The translations under genes and the position numbers were made by a program. Of a stretch of DNA of 64,000 nt, positions 7,907-16,389 are shown piece by piece. Under the pieces are notes generated by a model. The model did not search any database, was not told the origin of the DNA, and worked only from the letters and a program-made list of their open reading frames with translations. This stretch comes from Chitinophaga chungangae (GTDB lineage Bacteria; Bacteroidota; Bacteroidia; Chitinophagales; Chitinophagaceae): contig NZ_JAGHKP010000003.1 of assembly GCF_017742215.1 (NCBI RefSeq), positions 554,308 through 618,307 of the forward strand. Direction: 5' to 3'. The number at the start of each line of letters is the position of its first letter. The stretch's first letter is position 1.

Positions 7907-8713
7907 CTAGTGATTTTTAACCGAATCGAGCAGGTGGCGGGCTTCGGGGAAATCTTTCCTGAAAGAAAGCGCTTTGGTAAGATCGTCGATGCCGGCGGGT
8001 TTGTTGCCCAGCGCCAGCAATGCGCGCCCGCGCAGGTAAAACGCGTCAGCATTGGTCGGGTCTGCTTTGGCCGCCATGTTGAAGTGAGGCAGGGCTTCTT
8101 TCCACTTTCCGTATTTAGATAACAATTCACCTAATGCGATGTAAGCCGGGCTGTACGCCGGGTCGCGCTGCAGGGCGGTCACGAACTGCTGCTTTGCCTG
8201 TGTTTCCCTGCCTTGTTTGACGTACACTTCGCCGATGGCATAGCTGGCCTCGGCGGCGGAAGAATCGATGAAAGCAGCCAGGGCATAGAGCTCCATGGCT
8301 TTGTTGTACGACCGGGTTTTGAACAGCAGGTCTGCCGTGAGCATCACCGCTTCGTATTCGCTGCTGTCTTTACGGATGCTGATGGCTTTTTCGAGATGAT
8401 CGATCGCCGCCGCAGTGTCTTCCCGGTTGAGCGCGGAAAGACCGTAAATGTAATATGCATTGGGAAGGGTGGCGGGATGTTTTTCGAGAACGGCCGCCTG
8501 GCTGTCTGCCGCGGCATAATTCCCCTGTTCGATGAGCGCGTTGGCGAGATAAATGCGTGTGGCCGCATCCGTTGGCCTCACCTGGAGGTCTTTGCGCATA
8601 TTGGCGATCGCTACGCTGAGGGAATCAACCGCTTCCGGTGTTTTTTGCTCTGTGCCGCTTTGCTGGCAGGCTGCAAAAAACACCGGGAGACATAACAGTA
8701 GAAAACGTTTCAT
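7907..8713 (-). CDS. TPR-repeat lipoprotein
   Basis: A 268-residue lipoprotein (MKRFLLLCLPVFFAACQQ; lipobox FAAC) with about five tetratricopeptide repeats, for example LANALIEQGNYAAADSQAAV, YALAAFIDSSAAEASYAIGE and AYIALGELLSKYGKWKEALP. TPR proteins mediate protein-protein contacts; the partner is unknown. It lies between thrC (21-base gap) and rpe and is likely co-transcribed. An ATG four codons upstream (8725) is also possible; 8713 gives a better signal peptide. Confidence 0.85.
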   Translation of the reverse strand: MKRFLLLCLPVFFAACQQSGTEQKTPEAVDSLSVAIANMRKDLQVRPTDAATRIYLANALIEQGNYAAADSQAAVLEKHPATLPNAYYIYGLSALNREDTAAAIDHLEKAISIRKDSSEYEAVMLTADLLFKTRSYNKAMELYALAAFIDSSAAEASYAIGEVYVKQGRETQAKQQFVTALQRDPAYSPAYIALGELLSKYGKWKEALPHFNMAAKADPTNADAFYLRGRALLALGNKPAGIDDLTKALSFRKDFPEARHLLDSVKNH

Positions 8714-8734
8714 GATCCCAAACATAGGGAATTT

Positions 8735-10030
8735 TTATCGCATCAGCCATTCCTTCATGGCCGCGTAATCCGCGTTCATCAGCACGGATTCCTTGCCATG
8801 GCCGTTCATCTGCTGCACGCGTTCCGGCACGGCGATGGCTTCTTCCAGGCCTTTGGGCATTACGTTGGCGAACTTCACCGGGTGGGCGGTTTCCAGGAAA
8901 ATACCGGTTACGCCGGGATGCTGGTCCATATACCTTTTCAGGCCGAGATAACCTACCGCGCCGTGCGGGTCCATGAGGTACTGGCTTTCTTTATACACTT
9001 TTTTCATAACGGCCACGGTTTCTTCGTCGGTAAAACGGTAGGCAGACAATGTCGCTTTCAGCGCGCGTTCGTTTTGCGAGAACAATTGCAGGATGCGCAC
9101 GAAATTGCTCGGGTCCGCCACGTCCATGGCGTTAGACAGTGTGGCTACGGCCTGGTGCGGCTCGTATTTGCCGTTTACCAGAAAACGCGGCACCGTGTCG
9201 TTCACATTCGTGGCGGCCACGAAATGCTGGATGGGCAGCCCCATGGCCGCGGCCATCATGCCGGAGCAGATGTTGCCGAAATTGCCGCTGGGAACGGAGA
9301 TCACGGTTTCGCGTTTCCACTGTTTTATTTTGCGGTAGGCCATGAAATAATAAAACATCTGCGGCAGCCAGCGCGCCACGTTGATGGAATTGGCGGAGGT
9401 AAGCGGGCGGCGCGCCTGCAGCTCGCTGTCGAGGAAAGCGGTTTTGACCATGCGCTGGCAATCGTCGAAAGTGCCTTTGATCTCCAGCGCGCGGATGTTG
9501 CGGCCGAGCGTGGTGAGCTGTTTTTCCTGCAGTTCGCTCACTTTCCCCGAAGGGTACAGTATCACCACTTCCACGCCGGGAACATCGTAAAACCCATGCG
9601 CCACGGCGCCGCCTGTATCGCCGGAAGTGGCTACCAGTACGGTTACCGGCTGTTCCGCCGAACGCCTGAAATAACCCAGGCAGCCGGCCATGAATTTTGC
9701 GCCCACATCCTTAAACGCGAGGGTAGGGCCGTGGAATAACTCCAGCGCATATACGTTTTCTTCCACTTCGCGCAGCGGGAACGGGAAGGTGAGGGTTTCG
9801 CGGATGATCTGCGTGAGGTACTGCACGGGTATGTCTGCCCCCACGAAAGGCTGTATCACTTTACGGGCGATGTATTGCGGGTCGTATTCGTCCAGCCGCT
9901 CGATGAAATCCTTGTCCAGCTTCGGTATTTCCGAAGGAAAATACAATCCTTTATCCGGCGCCAGGCCCTGGATCACGGCTTCCCGGAAGGAGGCGCGGTG
10001 CTGGTGGTTCTGTAAGCTATAATACTGCAT
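8735..10030 (-). CDS. thrC: Threonine synthase
   Basis: A 431-residue pyridoxal-phosphate enzyme that converts O-phosphohomoserine to threonine, the last step of the pathway. The PLP lysine is in GPTLAFKDVGAKF, and the phosphate-binding loop region is VATSGDTGGAVAHGFY. The N-terminus MQYYSLQNHQHRASFREAV is typical of the short Bacteroidota/enterobacterial form. It starts only 3 bases after thrB stops, pointing to translational coupling. Confidence 0.96.
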   Translation of the reverse strand: MQYYSLQNHQHRASFREAVIQGLAPDKGLYFPSEIPKLDKDFIERLDEYDPQYIARKVIQPFVGADIPVQYLTQIIRETLTFPFPLREVEENVYALELFHGPTLAFKDVGAKFMAGCLGYFRRSAEQPVTVLVATSGDTGGAVAHGFYDVPGVEVVILYPSGKVSELQEKQLTTLGRNIRALEIKGTFDDCQRMVKTAFLDSELQARRPLTSANSINVARWLPQMFYYFMAYRKIKQWKRETVISVPSGNFGNICSGMMAAAMGLPIQHFVAATNVNDTVPRFLVNGKYEPHQAVATLSNAMDVADPSNFVRILQLFSQNERALKATLSAYRFTDEETVAVMKKVYKESQYLMDPHGAVGYLGLKRYMDQHPGVTGIFLETAHPVKFANVMPKGLEEAIAVPERVQQMNGHGKESVLMNADYAAMKEWLMR

Positions 10031-10033
10031 AGG

Positions 10034-10978
10034 TTAAATGTTTATGGCTTTTACGCCGGCGTTGCCGATGCGGGATACGTAGATCCTGTAATCGACGCCC
10101 AGGGGCGCGTAGATGTTCTCCATCATGGCGGCCACGGAGCGGGCGTTGTTTTCGCCTTTGCTCAGCATGAATACGGAAGGGCCGCTGCCGGAAATTCCTC
10201 CGCCGAGGGCGCCGGCTTCCTTGCAGCGTATTTTCAGGTCGTGGAAGGCGGGGATCAGGATGGAACGGATGGGCTCCACGATCACGTCTTCCAGCGCGCG
10301 GCTGATCAGGTTATAATCTTCGGTGTACAAACCGGATACCAGCGCGCCCACGTTGCCCCATTGACGGATCGCGTCTTTCAGCAGCACCTGTTGTTTCAGG
10401 ATGCCTCTCGCGTCGGAGGTCTTTACTTCTATCTGCGGATGTATCACGGTCACCCAAAGGTCTTGCGGCGTATGCAGCTTGATCACGTCCAGCGGCTGAT
10501 AACTGCGCACGAGCGTGAAACCGCCGAGGATGGCGGGGGCCACGTTGTCCGCATGCGGGGTGCCGCAGGCCAGCCTTTCGCCTTCCATGGCAAAACGCAC
10601 GAGCGCGTCGGTGGAAAAGTAGTTGTCGAGCAGGATGTTACCGCCTACTACCGCGCCTGCCGCGCTGGCCGCACTGGAACCGATGCCACTGCCGGGATGG
10701 ATGTGTTTTTTGATGGCGATCTCGATGCCGGTCCCCGGTTTGCCGTATTCCTGCAAAAGCGCCGCCAGCGCCACTCCGGCCACATTCTGTGACGCTTCCA
10801 GCGGGAGCTCCGCGCCTTCGATGGAAGTGATGCGCACGCCTGGCTGGTCGCTCAGGCGCAGCTCCATTTCGTCGCCCACGCCTTCCAACGCCAGGCCGAT
10901 CACATCGAAGCCACAGGCCACGTTGGCTACGGTGGCGGGAGAAAATACCTTAACGGATCTGTTGTTTGCTTGGCTCAT
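10034..10978 (-). CDS. thrB: Homoserine kinase
   Basis: A 314-residue GHMP-family kinase that phosphorylates homoserine. The ATP-binding loop HPGSGIGSSAASAAGAV is intact, and the C-terminal GGGISGSGPSVFML motif 3 is present. Length is typical. It sits 8 bases after thrA and 3 bases before thrC in a tight operon. Confidence 0.96.
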   Translation of the reverse strand: MSQANNRSVKVFSPATVANVACGFDVIGLALEGVGDEMELRLSDQPGVRITSIEGAELPLEASQNVAGVALAALLQEYGKPGTGIEIAIKKHIHPGSGIGSSAASAAGAVVGGNILLDNYFSTDALVRFAMEGERLACGTPHADNVAPAILGGFTLVRSYQPLDVIKLHTPQDLWVTVIHPQIEVKTSDARGILKQQVLLKDAIRQWGNVGALVSGLYTEDYNLISRALEDVIVEPIRSILIPAFHDLKIRCKEAGALGGGISGSGPSVFMLSKGENNARSVAAMMENIYAPLGVDYRIYVSRIGNAGVKAINI

Positions 10979-10986
10979 ATCTTTAT

Positions 10987-13428
10987 TTATCGAACGGTTC
11001 TGATAATGTCTGCGAATATGCCGGAAGCGGTTACGTCCGCACCGGCGCCCGCGCCTTTTACGATCAGCGGCTGCGCGGAATAACGGCTGGTGGTGAACAG
11101 CACGATATTGTCCTTGCCTTCCAGCTGGTAGAAGGGGTGCTGCGGGTTAACGGACTGCAGTCCGACGGACGCTTTCCCGTTATGGTAACGGGCAACGAAC
11201 TTCAGGCGTTCGCCCTTGTCTGCGGCGGATTTCAGCAGTTGTTTAAAATGGCCGGCGTGTACGTCCAGCTGCTCGTAAAATGCGGGCACGTCTTTGGCGT
11301 TCAGGCATTCGTCCGGCAAAAAGGAATGATTCTCGATATCGCCCATTTCCAGCACCGCCCCGCTTTCCCTTGCCAGGATCAATATCTTGCGCATCACGTC
11401 TTTCCCGCTCAGGTCTATCCTCGGATCAGGCTCGGTGTATCCCTCATCCTGCGCGGCTTTCACTACCTGCCGGAAGCTGGCGCCGTTCACGAAATGATTG
11501 AATACGAAATTGAGACTGCCGCTCAACACCGCTTCGATAGTCTGCACTTTGTCGCCGCTGCGTACGAGGTCGTTCAGGGTGTTGATCACGGGTAAACCTG
11601 CGCCCACATTGGTTTCGAAGAGGAAAGAAGCATTGAACTTCCTTGCCAGGTCTTTCAGTTTTTTATAAGCGGCGTATTCAGACGAACAGGCGATCTTATT
11701 GCAGGTCACCACCGAAATGCCATGCTGCAGGAAAATAGCGTACATGCCCGCAACGGTGTCGCTGGCGGTGTTATCTACAAACACGCTGTTGCGCAGGTTC
11801 AGGTCGAGGATGTGTTTGGCAAAGACTTCCTGGTCCATTTCATGCCCCGCCTCCAGTTCTTCCTTCCAGTTTTCCAGCGCGATGCCGCTTTCGGAGAAAC
11901 GCATCTTGCGGCTGTTGCCCAGGGCGATCACGCGCACCTGCAGGCCCAGTTCGCGTTGCAGGTAATCCTGCTGGAGCTGCAGCTGTTCGAGCAGCTTGCC
12001 GCCCACGTTGCCGGTGCCGGCCACGAATACGTTCACCTGTTTGGTTTCCGATTCGAAGAAAGCTTCGTGTATCACGTTCAGCGCCTTTTTTACATCGCCT
12101 TTGTTGATCACGGCGGAAATATTTTTTTCGGTGGAGCCCTGCGCGATAGCTCTTACGTTGATGGCGTTGCGGCCCAGCGCGCCGAACAGTTTGCCGCTCA
12201 TGCCATGGTGGTTCTTCATGTTATCGCCTACCACGGCCACGATGCAAAGGTCTTTTTCCACGTTCAGCGGCTCGATGCGTTTGTCGTGGATCTCCTGTAC
12301 GAACTCGCTGTCTACCGCGGCTTTGGCGGCCAGCATGTCGCTTTCGAGGATGCCGACGGTGATGGAGTGTTCCGACGAGCTTTGGGTGATGAGTATCACG
12401 TTCACCTTTTCGCGCAGCAATGCGTCGAACAGGCGTTTGGAAAAACCGGGAATACCTACCATGCCGCTGCCTTCCAGCGTAAGCAGGGCGATCTTCTGGA
12501 TGCCGGAAATGCCGGTAACGGGAAAGGGTTTTTCGCCGTTGTCCTGTATCAGGGTGCCATAATCGTCCGGTGCAAAGGTGTTTTTGATCCAGATGGGAAT
12601 GCGGCGGTTCATAACGGGCTGAATGGTGGGCGGGTAGATCACCTTGGCGCCGAAGTGGGAAAGCTCCATCGCTTCTTCGTAAGAGATGCGCGGGATGGCG
12701 ATAGCCTGCGGCACGAGGCGCGGGTCGGCGGTCATCATGCCGCTCACGTCCGTCCAGATCTCGAGCACGCTGGCGTCCATGGCCGCGGCGATAATGGCCG
12801 CGGTGTAATCGGAGCCGCCACGGCCAAGGGTGGTGGTGTCTTTATCGGCATTGGAAGCGATGAAACCGGGCAGCACGACGAAGTTGGCGGACTGATGCTG
12901 AAAAAAAGCAGTGATCTGGTGATCGGTAACGTCGAAATCCACGAGGGCATGGCCGTGCTGGGCGTCGGTGAAAATGAGGTCGCGGCTGTCTTTCCAGGCG
13001 GCGTTAAGCCCCATTTGTTTCAGTTTTTCGGCTACCATCCAGGAGGAGAGCAGTTCGCCGAAACTCATGATCTTGTCCTGGCAGCGTTTGCTGAGCTCGC
13101 CTACCTGGAAAATACCGTCGCAGAGGGCTTCCAGCTGGTTGAGCTGTTTTTTCACTTCGCTGAGCAGGCTGCTTTGCACGGTGATAGGAAATAGTGAGCG
13201 GATGGTATCGAGATGTTTGGTCTCTATTTCCTGCAAAACGGATTTGTATTGTTCCTGGCATTGCCCGGCCAGCTGCCCGCACTGGATGAGTTTGTCGGTA
13301 ATGCCGCTCATGGCGCTCACTACGATGGCCATGTCGCCTTTACGTTTGTATTGTGCTACGATGCTGCAAACCTGTTCTATGGCCCTGGTACTGCCAACGG
13401 AAGTGCCGCCGAATTTTAAAACCTGCAT
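10987..13428 (-). CDS. thrA: Bifunctional aspartokinase / homoserine dehydrogenase
   Basis: An 813-residue fusion that carries out the first and third steps from aspartate to homoserine. The aspartokinase domain (about 1-290) starts MQVLKFGGTSVGS and contains TTLGRGGSDYTAA. Two ACT-like regulatory modules (about 310-455) probably bind threonine. The homoserine dehydrogenase domain (about 460-813) begins with the Rossmann loop VFVAGTGNVGGKL and has SGSLNFVF and EPDPRIDLSGKDVMRK. It heads the thr operon, 82 bases downstream of an attenuator. A separate monofunctional aspartokinase is encoded at 57038-58303. Confidence 0.97.
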   Translation of the reverse strand: MQVLKFGGTSVGSTRAIEQVCSIVAQYKRKGDMAIVVSAMSGITDKLIQCGQLAGQCQEQYKSVLQEIETKHLDTIRSLFPITVQSSLLSEVKKQLNQLEALCDGIFQVGELSKRCQDKIMSFGELLSSWMVAEKLKQMGLNAAWKDSRDLIFTDAQHGHALVDFDVTDHQITAFFQHQSANFVVLPGFIASNADKDTTTLGRGGSDYTAAIIAAAMDASVLEIWTDVSGMMTADPRLVPQAIAIPRISYEEAMELSHFGAKVIYPPTIQPVMNRRIPIWIKNTFAPDDYGTLIQDNGEKPFPVTGISGIQKIALLTLEGSGMVGIPGFSKRLFDALLREKVNVILITQSSSEHSITVGILESDMLAAKAAVDSEFVQEIHDKRIEPLNVEKDLCIVAVVGDNMKNHHGMSGKLFGALGRNAINVRAIAQGSTEKNISAVINKGDVKKALNVIHEAFFESETKQVNVFVAGTGNVGGKLLEQLQLQQDYLQRELGLQVRVIALGNSRKMRFSESGIALENWKEELEAGHEMDQEVFAKHILDLNLRNSVFVDNTASDTVAGMYAIFLQHGISVVTCNKIACSSEYAAYKKLKDLARKFNASFLFETNVGAGLPVINTLNDLVRSGDKVQTIEAVLSGSLNFVFNHFVNGASFRQVVKAAQDEGYTEPDPRIDLSGKDVMRKILILARESGAVLEMGDIENHSFLPDECLNAKDVPAFYEQLDVHAGHFKQLLKSAADKGERLKFVARYHNGKASVGLQSVNPQHPFYQLEGKDNIVLFTTSRYSAQPLIVKGAGAGADVTASGIFADIIRTVR

Positions 13429-13509
13429 GTAAAAAGGATGTTGAATGGATATAAAAGGGACGTTCCCTGCTTTGCGGTGTGCCAGTGTAACCTGGCCGGT
13501 GGACGATAT

Positions 13510-13534
13510 AAAAAATTAACCCCGCGATGGGGTT
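13510..13534 (-). terminator. Attenuator terminator of the thr operon
   Basis: On the minus strand AACCCC (13529-13534), loop ATCGC, GGGGTT (13518-13523) is followed by AA and six T (13510-13515). The 6-bp perfect stem plus U-tract is a compact intrinsic terminator 82 bases before thrA. Its 5' arm contains the last Thr codon of the leader peptide and its 3' arm overlaps the leader stop codon, which is the geometry expected of transcription attenuation. Confidence 0.75.
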
Positions 13535-13569
13535 GTGGTGGTTGTGGTGGTAATAATAGTGCCGTGCAC
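13516..13569 (-). CDS. thrL: thr operon leader peptide
   Basis: A 17-residue ORF, GTG start at 13569, TAA stop at 13516-13518, encoding MHGTIITTTTTTTPSRG. It has 8 Thr and 2 Ile in 17 residues, in the order T-I-I-T7. E. coli thrL has the same character (a Thr/Ile-rich run just before a terminator). Ribosome stalling at Thr codons when charged tRNA-Thr is low would hold the 5' arm of the terminator open and let RNA polymerase enter thrABC. The frame is open further upstream to another GTG at 13620, so the exact start is uncertain. No ATG is available in frame. The thrL name is by analogy; sequence homology over such a short peptide cannot be claimed. Confidence 0.7.
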   Translation of the reverse strand: MHGTIITTTTTTTPSRG

Positions 13570-13685
13570 TCCGGAGGAGAGGGGAGCAATACGGATAATA
13601 TGTGAGTTGAATAAATGCACTATTATTTTATGACTTTTGTATTACAAAGGTTAGAAATTAAAAGCGGAAATACAAATAGGTTGGG

Positions 13686-13720
13686 CAAATTTAGAAAACG
13701 TCTAAATGCGGGAAAGGCAA
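13686..13720 (-). promoter_or_regulatory. Possible thr operon promoter
   Basis: On the minus strand TAAATTTG (13686-13693) matches TAnnTTTG. A TTG (13718-13720) is 24 bases upstream, a little longer than usual. The start point would be near 13679, about 110 bases before the leader peptide GTG. Confidence 0.4.
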
Positions 13721-13839
13721 GTGTTTTCCTGTTCATTTTTCAATGAAAGTCTTTTCTGTTGCGGGTTTATGGTATGGAGGCCGGGATCGGGAGTTTTTAT
13801 CTTGGCTTACACTATGTTACAATATTGTGACAAATGTGC

Positions 13840-14688
13840 TTATTGGTGGATGACGGCTTTGGTTTCTTTTTCCAGTTCGAAGTCTGGTTCTTCTTCGTAA
13901 AAGGCGCCGCAGATTAGCCATGTCCAGACGCCGGCGGCGGCAAGCACAATGAAGATGACGAAGAGGGTAGAAGGGACGTGCCAGTTTATGCGAAGGAACT
14001 CCCATACCAGATCGAGTATCACGATATTGATATTGTAATACAGCGAACCGGCTGTTGTTAGCATCAGGAAGCCCAGTAGGGCGACGGTAACGATCTGCCG
14101 GCTATAGAGCCTTGCTCTTGTGGCTCCGGCGGCTTTAACGAACAGGAGGCCGGCAAGCAGTGGTGCAATGAAAGCGTTGATATTGTAAAGGATCGTCATT
14201 AGCCAGAAAAAGAATGCCCGCATGTTTTCCGTATCGTCTGCACCAAGCAAGGAACTTAATGGCCCGTCTGTATAAAGGGAATTCATCCTGTACTGAAAAT
14301 ACATTTCCATCATAATGGGCAGGGTAATAAAGACGGAAAAGCTGAGAAATCTGATCCAGGCGGCGCGCGGCGTTTTTGCGGCAAACTCGCTGAAAGTTGC
14401 CGGCGTCTGCGGATGCCTGCTGAAGGCCGCGGCAAGCAGTCCACAGCCGATGATCATCACATGAAGGCCGGTACGCAGGCTGTAGTTCAGCCAGATCCCG
14501 GTATCCTCTTCCTCAATTTTCACTGTCAGCGGGAGAAAATAGAGGATCTTCATCGCTAACATTCCAATGCCGGTACCCAGCAGCAGCAGGATGAGGGTGC
14601 CTCTGAAGATCAGCCCGGCCCAGTTTTTATAATGCTCACGGGCCAATTTGGCAAAACCGTTGATTGTGTTAATGAAGGATGTCCACAT
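13840..14688 (-). CDS. Polytopic membrane protein of unknown function
   Basis: A 282-residue protein with about six hydrophobic segments, near residues 27-52, 72-90, 112-132, 160-185, 198-220 and 240-262 (for example GLIFRGTLILLLLGTGIGML and STLFVIFIVLAAAGVWTWLI). It ends in an acidic cytoplasm-like tail (EEEPDFELEKETK). I do not recognise the family. A 53-residue ORF ends 6 bases before its ATG and may be translated with it. It shares no operon with the thr genes, which lie downstream behind their own leader. Confidence 0.75.
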   Translation of the reverse strand: MWTSFINTINGFAKLAREHYKNWAGLIFRGTLILLLLGTGIGMLAMKILYFLPLTVKIEEEDTGIWLNYSLRTGLHVMIIGCGLLAAAFSRHPQTPATFSEFAAKTPRAAWIRFLSFSVFITLPIMMEMYFQYRMNSLYTDGPLSSLLGADDTENMRAFFFWLMTILYNINAFIAPLLAGLLFVKAAGATRARLYSRQIVTVALLGFLMLTTAGSLYYNINIVILDLVWEFLRINWHVPSTLFVIFIVLAAAGVWTWLICGAFYEEEPDFELEKETKAVIHQ

Positions 14689-14694
14689 GCTGGT

Positions 14695-14856
14695 TTAAAT
14701 TTTTATTCTTGTTTCGCCGGAAGTTTCCGTTTCAAATTCTATTTCTTCTGCTTGCTGTGGGAAAGAGCAAATGAGCAGGCGACTATAGCAAGGCATAGTG
14801 ATGGAGGTGATAAGAGTGAGTACGATAAAGTCCAAATGAAAAAATATGGGAAACAT
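14695..14856 (-). CDS. Small hypothetical protein (53 residues)
   Basis: An ATG at 14856 opens a 53-codon frame that ends with TAA at 14695-14697, six bases before the ATG of the membrane protein gene. The N-terminal part is hydrophobic (FIVLTLITSITM) and could be a signal or membrane segment. The C-terminal part is acidic with alternating residues (EEIEFETETSGETRIKI), like a beta strand or binding tail. Close spacing to the next gene and a protein-like composition support it; no family is recognised and it could be chance. Confidence 0.4.
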   Translation of the reverse strand: MFPIFFHLDFIVLTLITSITMPCYSRLLICSFPQQAEEIEFETETSGETRIKI

Positions 14857-15196
14857 GATGCCAAACAGGAACCGCGAACGAAAATTGCGGAAAAAGCAAT
14901 TTAAAAGCCGAGCCGATCGAGCTAAAGATCTGACGCCACATAGGTAATAGGTATATTCACACCAAGTTATAAATTAATTTGCACCGTATCTGAAAAAATA
15001 CATAATTTTAGCCCGTACAATCCTCGTGCACAGTTCGCTTACATACAAAAACCAGTGCAATTACTGCTTCCTCATGGCCACGCTCGCCATGGATTCGGCT
15101 TTATAATCCTCCCCCTTTTCCGGCAGCCCCTGGGCTAAATCCCTGCGAAGTCATCCAAATGGCCGGATACTTGTTATTGATATTATAAACCTGATT
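14857..15196. other. Intergenic region between the membrane protein and hmgA
   Basis: About 340 bases between divergent genes. It is A/T-rich in its left half and holds near matches to the -7 box (TAATTTTA at 15003-15010, and TTAATTTG near 14975), but no convincing full promoter. No ORF or RNA gene is visible. Confidence 0.4.
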
Positions 15197-16354
15197 ATGC
15201 CTCATTATCACACATTAGGGCAAATTCCGCATAAGCGGCATACGCAATTCCGTAAGCCGGACGGCAAATTATATTCGGAACAGCTTTTTTCGACGGAAGG
15301 TTTTTCCTCGCATTATTCCCTGCTGTACCATTGCCATCCGCCCACCGGGATCATCAAAGTGGACGAACCTTACAGCGCCGCGCCGTCCATAGCGGAAGAA
15401 AAAATGCTGAAACACCGCAGCTTCCAGGGCTTCAGCATCCAGCCGGAAACGGATTTTCTTAAAAGCCGCAAACCCGTGCTGGTCAACAACGACTGCCATA
15501 TTTCACTGGCAGCGCCGCAACACAGCACCAAAGATTATTTCTATAAAAACGCCGATGCCGACGAACTGCTGTTCATTCACGAAGGCAGCGGCATCCTGCG
15601 CACGCAATACGGGCAGCTGCCCTTTGGTTACGGCGATTATATCGTAATTCCGCGCGGCACCATTTACCAGGTCGAGTTTTCCAATGCGGGCAACCGCCTG
15701 TTTATCGTGGAATCGTTCAGCCCGCTGCGTTTCCCGAAAAGATATCTCAGTCCTTATGGCCAGCTGCTCGAAAATTCGCCCTTCTGCGAACGAGATATCC
15801 GCCAGCCGCAGAACCTCGAAACCATCGACCAGGCGGGCGATTTCGTGATACTGGTGAAAAAGAAAGGCGTGATGTACCCGATCCATTACGGGCATCATCC
15901 TTTCGACGTGATCGGCTGGGACGGCTGCGAGTACCCGTTCGCGTTGTCTGTCCACGACTTCGAACCCATCACCGGGCGTGTGCATCAGCCGCCGCCGGTG
16001 CATCAGACCTTCGAAGGGCACAACTTTGTGGTATGTTCCTTCTGCCCGCGTTTGTTCGATTACCATCCGCTGGCCGTGCCCGCGCCTTACAATCACAGCA
16101 ATATAGACAGCGACGAAGTGCTGTATTATGTAGACGGTGATTTTATGAGCCGCAAACACGTTACCCGCGGCATGATCACGCTTCACCCCGCCGGTATCCC
16201 GCACGGGCCGCACCCGGGCGCGGTGGAAAAAAGCCTCGGCGCGAAGGAAACCAAAGAGCTCGCGGTAATGGTAGACACGTTCCACCCGCTGCAGATCACC
16301 AACAACGCGCTGGGCATCGAGGATAAACAATATGTGATGAGCTGGGCAGAATAA
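15197..16354 (+). CDS. hmgA: Homogentisate 1,2-dioxygenase
   Basis: A 385-residue non-haem Fe(II) dioxygenase that opens the ring of homogentisate to maleylacetoacetate in tyrosine/phenylalanine breakdown. The C-terminal cupin carries the iron-ligand region: DEVLYYVDGDF (Glu), PAGIPHGPHPG (His) and VMVDTFHPL (His). The N-terminus MPHYHTLGQIPHKRHTQFRK is typical of the Bacteroidota form, which is shorter than the roughly 430-residue proteobacterial enzyme. It heads a three-gene cluster with an aldo/keto reductase and hppD. Confidence 0.93.
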   Translation: MPHYHTLGQIPHKRHTQFRKPDGKLYSEQLFSTEGFSSHYSLLYHCHPPTGIIKVDEPYSAAPSIAEEKMLKHRSFQGFSIQPETDFLKSRKPVLVNNDCHISLAAPQHSTKDYFYKNADADELLFIHEGSGILRTQYGQLPFGYGDYIVIPRGTIYQVEFSNAGNRLFIVESFSPLRFPKRYLSPYGQLLENSPFCERDIRQPQNLETIDQAGDFVILVKKKGVMYPIHYGHHPFDVIGWDGCEYPFALSVHDFEPITGRVHQPPPVHQTFEGHNFVVCSFCPRLFDYHPLAVPAPYNHSNIDSDEVLYYVDGDFMSRKHVTRGMITLHPAGIPHGPHPGAVEKSLGAKETKELAVMVDTFHPLQITNNALGIEDKQYVMSWAE

Positions 16355-16389
16355 TTTTCCGGTATTACTTTTAGGGAAAATTTATAAGC

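Noticed and set aside
7491..8130. Longer rpe start at 8130
   Set aside because: The extension overlaps the TPR lipoprotein in another frame and is not epimerase-like; the ATG at 7875 gives the standard N-terminus.
11722..13194. A 490-codon plus-strand frame opposite thrA
   Set aside because: Antisense to a well-identified bifunctional enzyme, without recognisable domains.
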